Assembly (NCBI GenBank): GCA_950295325.1
Contig: OX485808.1
Coordinates: forward strand, 5,582,501-5,646,500
Direction of reading: 5' to 3'
Length of the DNA stretch: 64,000 bases
DNA from: Polytrichum commune
Taxonomy: Eukaryota; Streptophyta; Polytrichopsida; Polytrichales; Polytrichaceae
Numbering within the stretch: the stretch's first letter is position 1; each line of letters starts with the position of its first letter. The notes beneath the pieces were generated by a model. That model had not been told where the DNA came from and ran no database searches. It saw only the letters and a list, made by a program, of their open reading frames with translations. The translations under genes were made by a program, and so were the position numbers. Shown here one piece after another: positions 9,799 to 21,360 of this stretch.

Positions 9799-12516
9799 AT
9801 GGACAGCATGCAGAGGGAAGAGCTGGAGCGGTTGATGTTCTTCGAGCAGACGCGGGAGAAGGCCGCGGCGGACTACGTTCGGTCGCCAACCGACACTGAT
9901 GTATGTTGTTGCCCTCGAAATACTTTTGTTTGTAGATGCACTTGTACAAGATTTCTCGGGGTTAGGGAATCATGGTGAATCGTGCTTTCTTTTGTTGAAT
10001 GTTGGCGGGGATGGTTGTGGAGTACGCAGATTTAGTCCTTTGTGTTTTGTCTGTGCTGTCGGTCGATGCAACCTCGGTTGCCCGCCTCGTTCAATTCGCA
10101 TTCTTTGGGAGATGTATCTCGGAATTTAGGTGTTCTATTGGGAATTTTTGTTGGCCTTTAGAAACCAAGATAAACAACTCGATGAGTTTTGAATTGCAAA
10201 ATCCTCTGTTCTGCACTCTTCCACCACGTTAGGTCCGTATGATTTTGGACGTACATTGTCCTCTTGTGCACCGCAACCAACTGACCCTGATGTATCCCCC
10301 CCCCCGGGCACTCCTTTTGTTTGTGTATGGTGTTCTTGTTCAAGATTTCTCGGGTTAGGGATTTATGGTGAATCGTGTTCTCTTGGTCGATAGTGGTGGG
10401 ATTGTTGTGGAATACTCAGATTTCATCTGAGAGTTTCTGTCTGTGCCCTCGGTCGACGCAATCTCCGTTGTCTGTTGCCCGCCTCGTTCAATTTCGCATT
10501 CTTTGGGAGATATATCTTGAAAATCGGGTGTTCTATCGGGAATTCTTGGTGGACTTTAGAAACGAGACCGAACAACATGATGGATTTTCAATTTCAAAAT
10601 CCTGTCCTGTTCAATTCCACCACTTTAGGTTCGTGTAATGTTGGACGCACATTGTACTCTCGTGCATCGCAGAGTAAGGGGTTTAGTGAGTTTTGTCCAT
10701 CATGTGGTGCACATGATTATATTGAAAGGCTGGTCGTCGTCGATTGGATCTTTGTCATAATGACATCAGCAATGGAGATATTAACTAATGTTAGGAGGTG
10801 TGTGTGTGGTTTATGGTCTGAAGTATTTTGTGCTTGGAAATGTGTTTCAGAACTTGACAAGATGGGGAGGTGCACTATTGGAGCTGGCGCACTTCAGGCA
10901 GGGCCAGGACTCCATTGACATGGTTCAAGGTTTTTAGTCTAGACCTTGGAATTGTGTGTCATGAATTTGGAAGAGGTTCTTGCATGTGTTCTTTGGCCCT
11001 AGTAAAAGATGCTATTGACTTCAGCAGTTTCCTGAGGACAAGGATGAATGGAGATCTTACCCACTGCACTCGATTTTATAGAAGGTTTCAGGGGTTCTTG
11101 ATTTGTACTATTTAAGTTTGTAGTACAACTGAAATCTGTTATTGTACTATGTTCCTGTCATTGTGTTAAACAAGGCTTTCTGAATCTTTTTGGACAATCT
11201 AATTCGGTTATGATCATCTTACAATTCATGTCTGAGATTTGTATTGCTTGAAATTTTATTTCGATCCATGGCCTGAGACGTTTATTGAAATGGGCCAAGT
11301 GCTTTTTGGAAGCTTGAGTTCATTGAGGGGAACCCTAAGTACTTTGGAGTGGTTGTTTTTTAGATTGTTACTCCTATGACAGGGTCATGTGGGTATAAGT
11401 TTCAGATAATGGGTCATACTTGCTTAACATACTGCAGAGAACAGATATTAGTACAGAGCTTTAATAGTTCCCTGGTTAGAGATTTGCAATGTGGTTATAC
11501 TCGATGGTATTTCCACCACTCCAATAAGTAATCTGTGTACTGTCTATCTGCAACACTTCCCTGAATGTGTCTGTTTAATTTAAGGATGCATTGGTTGGTG
11601 GGCTTTCAGATGCTGTGTCAAAGCTGGAGGAGGCACTCAGGATTAACCCCAAAAAACATGATGCACTGTGGTGCCTTGGTAATGCCCATACATCCCAGGG
11701 ATTTCTGGTGACAGAGACTAACAAGGCCAATGACTACTTTAAGAAAGCTGCTCAATGCTTCCAGCAAGCCCTTGACGAGGATCCCCACAATGAGCTATAT
11801 CAGAAGGCTTTGGAAATGACTGAGAAGGTATGTCCGTTTTACCTTGTGGGTCATGCTGAGGTGACAGGTAAGTACGTAGACTACATACAGATACATCTTG
11901 AATGTAGTAAATATCTAGTTATTGTTGTCTTCAAACACAACAAGGACGTCTGTATCTGTAATATGAACTCATGGTGAAACCTAATCTTTTAGTAATTTAA
12001 GAATTGATGATAATTTTCATTGATGAGTTTACTTATGAGGGCTGTCGCATATGGTTGGCAGGCTCCGTCACTCCATCAGGAACTCCAGAAGCAACTGGCC
12101 AGTCAGCAAGTTATGCTTGGAGGTGGTCCTGCTCCACCAGCAGGAGGTGCAGCCAAGGTATGTCATGGCCAGGATTGGGTTAGTTTGGTAGTGAGGCAGA
12201 ACCACCTGAAATAGAAGTGTCAGTACTCTGTTTTCACAGCTGATCTAGACATGGATAGAAATGACATCTTCACTGGAATGCAGGTGGTTGAATTTTGGGA
12301 GTAAATATGCTGTTGGTGTGAGTTAAATGAAGTTTATTGGTATGAAGTCTTAACACTGGGCATGGTGGTTTCCTGCAGGGTGCAAAGAAAAAGAAGGATA
12401 GTGACTTCAAGTACGATGTCATGGGCTGGATTGTACTTGCAGTTGGAGTTATTGCATGGGTGGGACTGGCTAAGTCTTCAATGCCACCACCACCTCCCCC
12501 TTCATCCCTCAGATAG
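9799..12516 (+). CDS. TOM20: Mitochondrial import receptor subunit TOM20 (plant type), five exons
   Basis: Plant TOM20 is an outer-membrane receptor that binds mitochondrial presequences in the cytosol and passes them to the TOM40 channel; it is C-tail anchored, unlike animal/fungal TOM20. Exons inferred from GT-AG sites and family homology: 9799-9900, 10851-10929, 11610-11827, 12062-12157 and 12379-12516 (TAG at 12514), giving 210 aa in an unbroken frame. Residues 1-34 carry the [13 protein letters not shown] helix. Residues 35-60 begin [13 protein letters not shown]. The TPR-like core holds [22 protein letters not shown] and then [15 protein letters not shown] lysine cluster precedes a membrane span at about 179-196 ([18 protein letters not shown]), and the tail is proline-rich. 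For exon 3 I chose the acceptor CTTTCAG at 11609, because only it restores [13 protein letters not shown]; the AAG at 11584 shifts the frame. Start at 9799 fits family length; M4 is an alternative. Confidence 0.93.
9884..10670 (+). repeat. Tandem duplication (about 391 bp) across the TOM20 exon 1/intron 1 boundary
   Basis: Copy 1 (about 9884-10275) and copy 2 (about 10276-10670) share many blocks: ACAAGATTTCTCGGG, CCCGCCTCGTTCAATT, TTCTTTGGGAGAT and CAATTCCACCAC-like sequence. The copy includes the last bases of exon 1 and the splice donor: ACACTGAT|GTATG in copy 1, ACCCTGAT|GTATC in copy 2. Copy 2 has gained a run of Cs right after its pseudo-donor. Confidence 0.85.
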
Positions 12517-13380
12517 ATCTTGTGCAGGAATGGACTTTAGCATTGACTTATATCATATTTACTTCTCTCATTCTCTACCTTCATCGAGTGGAGGTCAGAG
12601 ATTTTTTTTCTCCTTTTCACAGTATCTACACATTATCGTAGTGCAGATGGGGGTTGAGAGAACCAAGTAGAATTTCGTATTGTGCAGATCCTTCTTATTC
12701 AATCGAATTGCGTTCCACAGTGTACAATGTATGCATCTATTTGATTTGAACAAAGTTGTATATATACTAGGATTTTCAAAGTAAATGGTTTTCATCTTTG
12801 TGGACATTGATGTTTTGTCATGGAGAGTGCCTGTAATTCCATTCATGATTCTGTTTCTAGAGTTCTTCTTATTGATGGCCTTTTCTCATTAAAGACGACA
12901 TTGGTCACTCTGGTGCACTTTCTTCTGTATGACCTCCATTTGATGATGGGACCACCACTCTTGATAGACTTAAATCCTCACTTCTCCTATATTGAAGTTT
13001 TAACCTACTACAGCCCTGCCAGAAGGATCATGTTGTGTCTTTTGGGGTACCGCGAGGGCAGGTGACCCAATTTATGACCTGTATTCCAGACCCTATTTGA
13101 GTTCCAACAGCGTTCAAGTACCAATGAACCAAATTTGCAAATTTGCTACTTACATCTCATCAAACCCAAGTAATTACCAGAAGTTATAATGCTATATCAG
13201 AATGATCTGTTTCAGTTTGATATATGGATTACCTTGAACAAGAACTGACCGCCAGCTATGTACTTCACTACATTGGTGCAGAAATACCAGCTTTTGCCAT
13301 TAAATTAAAGTTGTATGTCTATGGGGACCTTGACTTCCTTCATATAGATGGTCAGATACCTATCCACAGTTTGTTGTGCT
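12517..13380. other. TOM20 3' UTR and intergenic
   Basis: Probably the TOM20 3' untranslated region for the first few hundred bases, then intergenic sequence between two convergent genes. No coding evidence. Confidence 0.45.
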
Positions 13381-13384
13381 AACC

Positions 13385-15249
13385 CTACTTCAGTCGTAAA
13401 GTCACTTCAATATCGTACTTGCTGTAGTGCAGTCTCTGTAGTTGCAACAACTCTTCCACATTCTTGGGGGAATTGCCCTGGTTGATGAGGCTTTGACATG
13501 CATTCATGAAGGGGCTTGGTAAATTGTTAGACTCGTCAAGGTTGCTACTATGCTCTCTGCCAACAACACATGGAGTAGGTGGCCAATCTTGCTGTAGCAG
13601 TGTGGTGGGTGATGGCATGAACTGATCTGAAGGAAGCTCCATCCCTGATGATTTAGTCTCTGCGTTTTATAGGCTGTCATTGAATATCAGGCAACATGTT
13701 GTGGAATTCATAGTAGGGGGAATCCAGTGACCTTGATTAGTAGCCAAGTCTTGTGGCCTTGCATGTTGGCTTGTATTTCCAGAAGCAGAGCTACGATTTC
13801 TGTCCAGTGATCACTGTTTGCGCTTGGATCTTGAAGTGAAACTGAATCTGCCTGTTGAACTTCCTCTGACAACTCCATTGTGTGATGGCATTGCAGCAAT
13901 TTGCGATTGTTGACTAACCAGTGGTAGAGGCTCACCAAGTGCAGGATCAGCCACCACAGTCTCTTGTGAAGGCTGTGAAGGATAAACCCGAATTTGTGTC
14001 ACTTTCTGCAGGTGGTGTTACTGTCTCCCACAGCCATGTTGACGTGGTTTCGTCTATTTTATTATCTGTCCAACGACTCAGGTCTTGCAATGAAGCTGGA
14101 GGTGACTGTGCTCCTTGCAGGTAGTTTTCTATAGCCTGTCTTGTATCCTCCGTTTCCATGACTCCTGTAATTTCACATCCAGCCTGCACAGGTATATTTG
14201 AGAAATCTTGTCATGAATGGCAGGTCTGCAATTTTAGTTTGTCCAGTAGATAGTTTGGGAAAACCCTAAACATGCATTCTGTTCAGAAGGTTTATTCCTC
14301 TGGCAGTGACATCCCAGTTCAAACTGTGGAAATCATCGCATATTTGGCAACCAAATGAGAACCTATGGTGTTACAATTAGATTGAGTTTTGTGTCTTTGG
14401 ATTAGTTTTGACCACCATTGTGCGGGTATCACCATATTTGACACCAGCCAGGATGGAGACTATCCTTACCCTGATTCATCATCAATCCACATTAATTTCA
14501 TTGTAATTATTGGGTGGCAACTAGGCATTATTCCAACATCATACGACACATCAGTTTCAATCAGTTTCATATCAGTTTCATACCAGTTTCAATCAGTTTC
14601 ATATACACAAAGACCACTTCTAATTAACAGGACACATCAGTTTCAATCACAAACTAAATCGTATGTTCAGTGTGCCAATAAATGTTGTTCAAATCAACAC
14701 TTGAATGGCTGATTTACCTATCACTTGACTTATGGTCTACCCATCATTGTGTGATTATCTGGGCGACATTGGAGTCATCTTTCTTTCGTTGTGTTCAGAT
14801 CATCAAGGCAACCTCTAAACAACATCAAATTGGACAAGATGCAAGGCAAAAACAATACCTTATGCGTATTTACAAATGCTTCAGTTTCCTCATTCTCGAT
14901 GATGTGGTTCAGGTAGAATTTAGTCTGTTGTGATCTTAGAGGAATCAGTGTTGACATGAAGCTATGTAATCCATCTTGTTGTTTTTACAGGACCGTACCT
15001 GAGTTCCTCATGGACTGGTTCGGAGAGCTCCACGTTGGTGGAGCAGATATACATCTTAATTTAGACTCCTGCACCCATGACGACTTTTGAAGATTAAGAA
15101 GAGTCTCCTTCTTGAAGTAAATGGCCACCACATCATAAGCATGGGCTGCTTCCTCAGGAGTACCAAATGATCCAATGTGCACCTTGTTCTTGTGAGACGG
15201 GGTAAAGCTCCCTTGGTTATAGCGGAGGCATCCGGCTGTCCCAATGCAC
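13385..15249 (-). CDS. AP2/ERF-like gene, 3' part, multi-exon (structure partly resolved)
   Basis: Minus-strand gene with at least four supported exon pieces. (1) 15249-14999: acceptor TTGTAG, donor CAG|GTACGG. It encodes an AP2/ERF-like segment (VHIGSFGTPEEAAHAYDVVA, then IYFKKETLLNL), matching the second half of the AP2 fold (LG.F.T.EEAA.AYD.AA) of plant DNA-binding factors. (2) A short exon ending at 14859 (NHIIENEETEAFVNTHK|GTATTG). (3) An exon from 14183 (acceptor TGTGCAG), with TRQAIENYLQG and SRWTDNKID, running into about 13930. (4) A last exon 13644-13385 (acceptor ATCATCAG, stop TAG), rich in Ser/Pro/Asn/Gln and ending LLQLQRLHYSKYDIEV. Pieces 2 and 3 join in phase 0; the join 1-2 and the end of piece 3 are unresolved, so an exon may be missed or the gene may be decaying. 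Exons for the first half of AP2 would lie above 15.3 kb, where a tandem duplication sits; none was recognised. Function beyond 'AP2-like transcription factor' is not claimed. Confidence 0.5.
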
Positions 15250-15344
15250 CTACAAGAACTTGCTCTGGAGATTTTCAAGTATTTGGTGATACACTTTGAA
15301 GATACCATTATGATATTGTAGTTTGTAACAATACTAAAGGGCTT

Positions 15345-17262
15345 CATGAAAAGAAAATCAACTTAAGAAGATATTTTGGTATAGCTTTATAGCCTTTGCC
15401 TAAGAAATTTGTTGGATTACATTATTCAGTCGTTTGGTTCAGTTCATTGGATCTTGGAATGAAGCAATATTCCTATGCTGCACCTCGCAACCAAAGTCGT
15501 AATATCAAAAATTGTTCATACACACATGCTGACTTGGGAATTTGGGTGGAGTTATATTCCTGGCACTGTTCATAGGAAGCACTATCCCTCCGGGCATTAT
15601 CCACTACAAACATTGTTCACAACCACACTATTTACTATTCATATTGCCACTATCCACTATTCATATGAGTGTATGTTTCTTCCCACTATTGATGAGGGTA
15701 CTAGTGCACAATTCATCACGAGTGAAAATGCTAACAATCCTATCAAGGTTACATTCAACACATAAAAAAATCCTCAATGTCAGTGGAAGCCGATAAACCT
15801 TCAGGCATTGATTTGGAATGCCACAATTCGGCCAATTGCATACAAAACCAATTAATGTAGAAAGAAAAGAAAGAAAAAAATACGCATGTATCTAAGTACC
15901 AACATGAATGTGAGCCCGTTGGCCTAATGTTGATCACGGTTTTCTGTGATGCAACATAGATGTTATGCCTCCTTTGGGAGGTGGGCTCTAGCGGTGTCCA
16001 ATTATCCCATTTCATTAGGGTGAGGGAAGAGAGCTTGTTTATTATCGAGTTTTCAAACCAATTAAAACACAACCGAAACGAGCACAAGATGACAATACAT
16101 CAACCGTTTGAGGCCACGGAATGTAGGAGATGGCCCCGAATGCATAACCGGTTTGTTGCCTATCTCCAATACTTCTTTGGGAACTTACCGGAAGAAATCA
16201 AAGCGTCCGTGATCCACCTCAAAAGTCTTCAAGCACTATTGCTTTAACAAATTTCATTTCATGAACTCATAGTAGGTAGTCAATTAGGTTACACATGCAC
16301 CTATGCACATGAAAAGAAAATCAACTTAAGAAGATATTTTGGTATAGCTTTATAGCCTTTGCCTAAGAAATTTGTTGCATCACATTATTCAATCATTTGG
16401 GTTAGTTCATTGGATCTTGGAATGAAGCAATATTCCTATGCGGGACCTCGCAACCAAAGTGGTAATATCAAAAATTGTTCATACACACAGGTTGACTTGG
16501 GAATTTGGGTGGAGTTATATTCTTGGCACTGTTCATAGGAAGCACTATCCCTCCCGGCATTATCCACTACAAACATTGTTCACAACCACACTATTTACCA
16601 TTCATATTGCCACTATCCACTATTCATATGAGCGTATGTTTCTTTCCCACTATTGATGAGGGCACTAGTGCGCAATTCCATCACGAGCGAAAATGCTAAC
16701 AATCCTATCAAGGTTACATTCAACACATGAAAAATCCTCAATTTTAGTGGAAGCCGATAAACCTTCAGGCATTGATTTGGAATGCTACAATTTGGCCAAT
16801 TGTATGCAAAACCAATTAATGTAGAAAGAAAAGAAAGAAAAAAATACGCATGTATCTAAGTACCAACATGAATGTGAGCCCGTTGGCCTAATGTTGATCA
16901 CGGTTTTCCGTGATGCAACATAGATGTTATGCCTCTTTTGAGAAGTGGGCTCTAGTGGTGTCTAGTTATCCCATTTCAGTAGGGTGGGGGAAGAGAGCTT
17001 GTTTATTATCGAGTTTTCAAACCAATTTACACACAACCGAAACGAGCACAAGATGAAAATACATCAACCGTTTGAGGCCACGGAATGTAGGAGATGGCCC
17101 CAAATGCATAACCGGTTTGTTGCCTATCTCCAATACTTCTTTGGGAACTTACCGGAAGAAATCAAAGCGTCCGTGATCCACCTCAAAAGTCTTCAAGCAC
17201 TATTGCTTTAACAAATTTCATTTCATGAACTCATACGGTAGTAGGTAGTCAATTAGGTTACA
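15345..17262. repeat. Direct tandem duplication, unit about 950 bp
   Basis: Copy 1 is 15345-16293 and copy 2 16308-17262, offset 963 bp. Both start CATGAAAAGAAAATCAAC and end at GTCAATTAGGTTACA, with scattered substitutions and very small indels. Each holds the same 48-codon frame end (PFEATECRRWP...KSLQALLL) and an array of CACTATTCAT-like words. No LTR signature (TG...CA ends, primer site) is visible. It looks like a recent local duplication; divergence suggests it is not an assembly artefact. Confidence 0.9.
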
Positions 17263-17329
17263 AGTGCTCCTATTATTGAATGACCACTTTTAGTGGCTCT
17301 TGCCTATACACCTTAAGACCTAATCCCAC

Positions 17330-17575
17330 CAGACTTTAGGGTGTGTCGCAGTGCCTGGGAAGTTTTTGGGCATAGTTGGTCAAGATCCTAGTGATTCTAA
17401 ATCCAACCGGTTACATGTTGACATAATCTTCCAGTTTTTCTTTATTCGTTTGAGGTATATTCGTCTAAAGATTCCTCTTAAATAATTGGTAACTCTTCTG
17501 AAGTCTTAAACTTCAACTGGTTATTTCTCCAACTCAACCGGTTCATCTGTAACTAACCGCTGGTTCTCCCCGGAC
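17330..17575 (+). repeat. CAACCGGTT-family dispersed repeat
   Basis: Closely parallels 33290-33505: TTTTTGGGCATA, CAAGATCCTAGTG, TCCAACCGGTTACATGTTGACAT, CTTCAACTGGTTATTTCTC, then CTCAACCGGTTCATCTGTAACTAA and TTCTCCCCGG at the end. Confidence 0.8.
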
Positions 17576-17601
17576 ATATGTGTGCCACTCGTAAGCGCTA
17601 A

Positions 17602-18613
17602 GGGCCAAGTTCCATGTACCAGGTCCGGTCCATTTTTTAAATGGGTGAGAGACGGGTGACATCATCCAAAAAATGGGTGATGTCACCCATTTTATGGAGG
17701 GGTATTTCTATGTGGGGTGCCAGTTTATTTCGATTTCCTACTTTCTCACTAAATTTGGTGAGTGATAAGACATGACACTTTATGAAGGTGACCAACAATG
17801 AAGGTCATCATCATTTAACTTTTCATATTTGATTTGCACATCAATTCCCATACATTTATTGAATGAATTCCAAATTATGTGTTGTTGATATGTGTAGGTT
17901 GGTACTAATGTCATCTATGCAAATATATAGATTTTATTTTTTTTTATTTTTTTAGTTGAAATTGTCATTGTACGTTGTTTATAAGTGATTTTTTTTATAC
18001 ATTTTCTATTAAACCCGACATAAAAAGGAAGTCTATGTCTTAAAATTCAAGAATATGTGGGAAAAGTGCAAATTCCAGCAAACATCGTAGTATTCCGGTC
18101 TCCCATTCACTTACAGTGTGAAAATTATTACATATTCATGTAGAGGATGTGATTAGCTATCCATGGACACCAAAAAAAAATTACTTGGAGTTGATGTGGA
18201 TTTTCTAGAGCAAAAAAAAGTAAGACTATGTCAAAAATTCTCAAAATCACCAATTTTTCAAAGTATCAAAAATTACTTCCATGGAAAAATATTACAACAT
18301 GAAAATGCATTGTCTTATATTTTGACATTCAATATTTTGTAAAAAAAATATCAATCAAACATTAATGTACCCAAGGTGACCGGCCGATCCGGCCACATGA
18401 GCTTTCTAACCAACACATGTCCTTCTTGTGATCATTAGGACCGCCCGTCCTTTGGCACCCATTCTTGCACAACACAAAATGTGGGACACCCATCCATGTG
18501 GGGTACTGGTCCTTGGATGAAAGGGATGGGCACATGGCACCACCCTTTTTTCATCAGTCCACCTATTTAATTTATAAAAAAACGGACCGGGACCGGTACA
18601 TGGAACCTTGCCC
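17602..18613. mobile_element. Non-autonomous PIF/Harbinger-like element, TAA target duplication
   Basis: Terminal inverted repeats: the left begins GGGCCAAGTTCCATGTACC (17602) and the right ends GGTACATGGAACCTTGCCC (18613). Flanking TAA on both sides (17599-17601 and 18614-18616) is the 3-bp target duplication of PIF/Harbinger/Tourist elements. The interior of about 1.0 kb has no transposase, so movement would need a partner elsewhere. A strong internal hairpin of GGGTGA(T/C)(A/G)TCA(C/T)CC type lies at 17643-17697. Confidence 0.8.
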
Positions 18614-18870
18614 TAAGATTTTTTTTCTCGTTTTTAGGGTTGGGCTATGCCCCCTCACCTCACACCTACCTTCTCACCTAGCAATACTTCTATTTAATCT
18701 TCCACTCCGAAGCTTTCTCCAATCGTCCGGCTTGGCACTCTTCGACCAAGTCCACAGAATCGGCCTTCTCAACACTCAACATCATATGGTTCGCAGCCAT
18801 TCTTGCATCTAGTCAACCGGGGCCCTTTTGGACGTTGTCCTTAGTGCCCTGGATGGGCGGCACCAACACC

Positions 18871-18887
18871 GGGGGGGGGGGGGGGGG
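18871..18887 (+). repeat. Poly-G run (17 G)
   Basis: Uninterrupted homopolymer; its length may be inaccurate in the assembly. A similar C run of 21 lies at 49826-49846, and a C14/(AC)7 tract at 38959-38986. Confidence 0.9.
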
Positions 18888-19318
18888 TTGCACCGGCTAG
18901 GCTGGCTGGGCCCCGGCTGGATCCCCCGGTGAGACTACCATATACGCAGCTACCCCGGGATTCACCCACTGAGACGCCTCCAAGCGGTTAGACTTTGACC
19001 TCGACTTAAAGTGAAAGTGGGTTTTTCATTGCCAAATGGGAGCTTGTAGTCCATGTCTTATGCCTTAGAAAAGGGGGGGGGGGGTTGTTAAGTGCATTTT
19101 GCGGGCTTGGAGCTTAAAAATCAGCTTTAGCAAGTGCCACGTGTGTTGCCAAAATTTACGAGCATGTGGTTTGAATTCTTTGGTGGAGTATTTTAATATC
19201 AAAATCCATGATATGTGGGAAGAAAATGCGACAACAAGAGGGATATTTGAACTGAAAACATTTGTTCCTTAGGGTGTTGGGATATAAGAGAAGGAGTTGC
19301 ATTAAGGAGGGTGAAATT

Positions 19319-19477
19319 TTTTATTTTTTATTTTTTATTTTCTTGAGATAGAAGGCCGACAGGCCAACGCCAAAGCACAGGAGGCAGTTCACCACCTAGC
19401 AAGTTTTCCGTCAAGTAGAGAGGAGATTTCACAGCCGGGATTCGAACTGCCAACCTCTTCCTTGAGATTAGGGTATC
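19319..19477 (-). mobile_element. SINE-A copy 1, 5'-truncated, with 16-bp target duplication
   Basis: Flanked by identical TAAGGAGGGTGAAATT at 19303-19318 and 19478-19493. Read on the minus strand it starts GATACCCTAATCTCAAGG, carries a Pol III B-box-like GTTCGAATCCC, and ends in an A-rich (AAAAAT)n tail. Compared with the copy at 31067 it lacks about the first 35 nt, including the A box, as expected for an incomplete retroposition. Confidence 0.9.
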
Positions 19478-19831
19478 TAAGGAGGGTGAAATTAACAACG
19501 GCAAGGGTGTAATTCCTTCTCTCCGTAGGATAGTGCCTACACTTGATTAGGAATATTTTTATCGAGAATTGACCCCATTTGACCCACACTACATTATTTA
19601 GTGTATATACTTAGTGTAGGCTTCCAAATAGTTATACCATGATTCGTGAAGTGCTAAATAAGTAGTATGGTGCACAGGTGATAGGCTTGCATCATGATGT
19701 GGCACATACCAAAGTGAATTGATACGGATCAACTAGACGGTGTGATCCACACCAATTTAGATGGAGTGGCCACATGACAAATGGGACCTTCCCAATCGAA
19801 GAGCTTGGGTTTAGCTCAATGCACTTACATG

Positions 19832-20055
19832 GAGGGAGGGAATTATTGTATATGAGTGTATCTCTTATCAATTTGACAAAAAAGCCTTGAAATAGTATGA
19901 AAATTAAAAGTTCCTTCTTTAGTTGATTTGACACCGGAATTAACCTTAAAGATTTGAATTAGTTTATTTAAGTTCAATTGGCAACAAATCTATAGGGGGT
20001 CAAGTTTTTATGTTAGATGGATGAGAGATATGTTCGTGCACGATGCTTTCCTCTC
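19832..20055. mobile_element. GAGAGGGAATTAT-family MITE
   Basis: About 224 bp with long inverted ends: left GAGGGAATTATTGTATATGA, right (reverse complement) GAGAGGAAAGCATCGTGCAC then CATCTAACATAAAAACTTGA. The inner sequence TTTAGTTGATTTGACACCGG is shared with the 27033 copy. Confidence 0.8.
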
Positions 20056-20448
20056 GGCTTGGGATGCATGGCATCCAATGAACTCATCCATTATGGATGA
20101 AGGGGCCCTAGTAAAAACAAGTTCCTTACAAAGATCGAAGACCAATTCATTTCATATAAGATTCCATTAGACTAATTTTAGAATTTTGATGTTGTTTTTG
20201 GAACCAAATTATCATCTACATACTATAATATATTTCAGTATGTTTTCACCTTTGCAATGGATGAGTTTGCATAGACACCACGAATCCCTAGGGTGTCATT
20301 CCCTCTCTCCCACTTACCTTTATCCAAGTTACCTTGTGGTTTCACTTGGTGTGGATCGGGAAGGTGTGCCAAAGTTGCATTTGGAAGGCCTACATGGAAA
20401 CTTCAAAGTTCATGAAAAGATATTAAATCCAGTCTAAAGGTTCAGAAG

Positions 20449-20618
20449 CCATAACATTATTCAAATCCATAACAATGTTCTATGGGACTGACAATATTCT
20501 ACATAATATTCCCAAACATTTCCCACATTTAGACTGAATGTGGGGAAACATCCCATAATATTCCATGGAATACTGTGAGTCCCACAAAACATTGTTGTGG
20601 ATTTGAATAATGTTATGG
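20449..20618. mobile_element. Palindromic foldback element, copy 1
   Basis: Almost the whole 170 bp is one inverted repeat: CCATAACATTATTCAAATCC at the left and its complement at the right, continuing through AACAATGTT...GTGGGACT and CACATT to a central loop of a few bases. Homologous to 39353-39513 and 63549-63668. Confidence 0.9.
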
Positions 20619-21360
20619 AACCTTCGTCTCCCTCATGCAATGTATACTTAGTTGACTTCACAATATGTATTTCTTTTTGTTTCTCTTTCAAGTGACACAT
20701 GTTAATTACTTCACTACCTCATTAGCCCTTAAGCGTCCGAGAGGCCCAAAAAAATATGTATTTGAGCTACATAATTTCATTTTGAGGTTTTTTTGGGGGT
20801 CAAAAGTTATCCTATCTAGAATTGACTTATTCTTCAAGTGCATTTTTTGAATCAGTTGAACACCTTGACATCATTGAACATTGAATCTCAAATAGATAGC
20901 ATGAGTGCCCTTGGATGCAATTACAGAAGTTGTGCTTCAATCATCGTTGTCAATTCGTTCAATTTTAAGGTTCATTTGGTCTTGGACCCTGGTGTAAACC
21001 AATGTTGATCTAGTATTGTCTTATTTTGATACCATTTGGGTAATTATAATGAGGATTTCACATTTTTAATACCAGTATGGTATAGGTATTTGAGGATATG
21101 TTTGTTTTGATACAATTCAAATACCTTCATACCTGGGTAAAATCACAATGGTTTAGAATGGTTTTGACCCAAATAATAGCACATATATACAAAGATTCTT
21201 TGAACTTGAGATACTCACCAAATATCAAACTTTGATTGGTATTATAATATTGATACCCACGGGTAGGTTCTTTCGTACCATTCTTGACATTGATTATTGT
21301 TACTATTCATTTATCTATTATATCATACCAATTCAACATTGGTGTAATAAAACTCACCCT

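Noticed and set aside
15345-17262. Pair of LTRs of a retrotransposon
   Set aside because: The copies are directly adjacent, without TG/CA ends, target duplication, primer site or internal domain.
18871-18887. G17 run as a functional G-quadruplex
   Set aside because: A pure homopolymer is more likely replication slippage or an assembly-length artefact; no regulatory context is seen.
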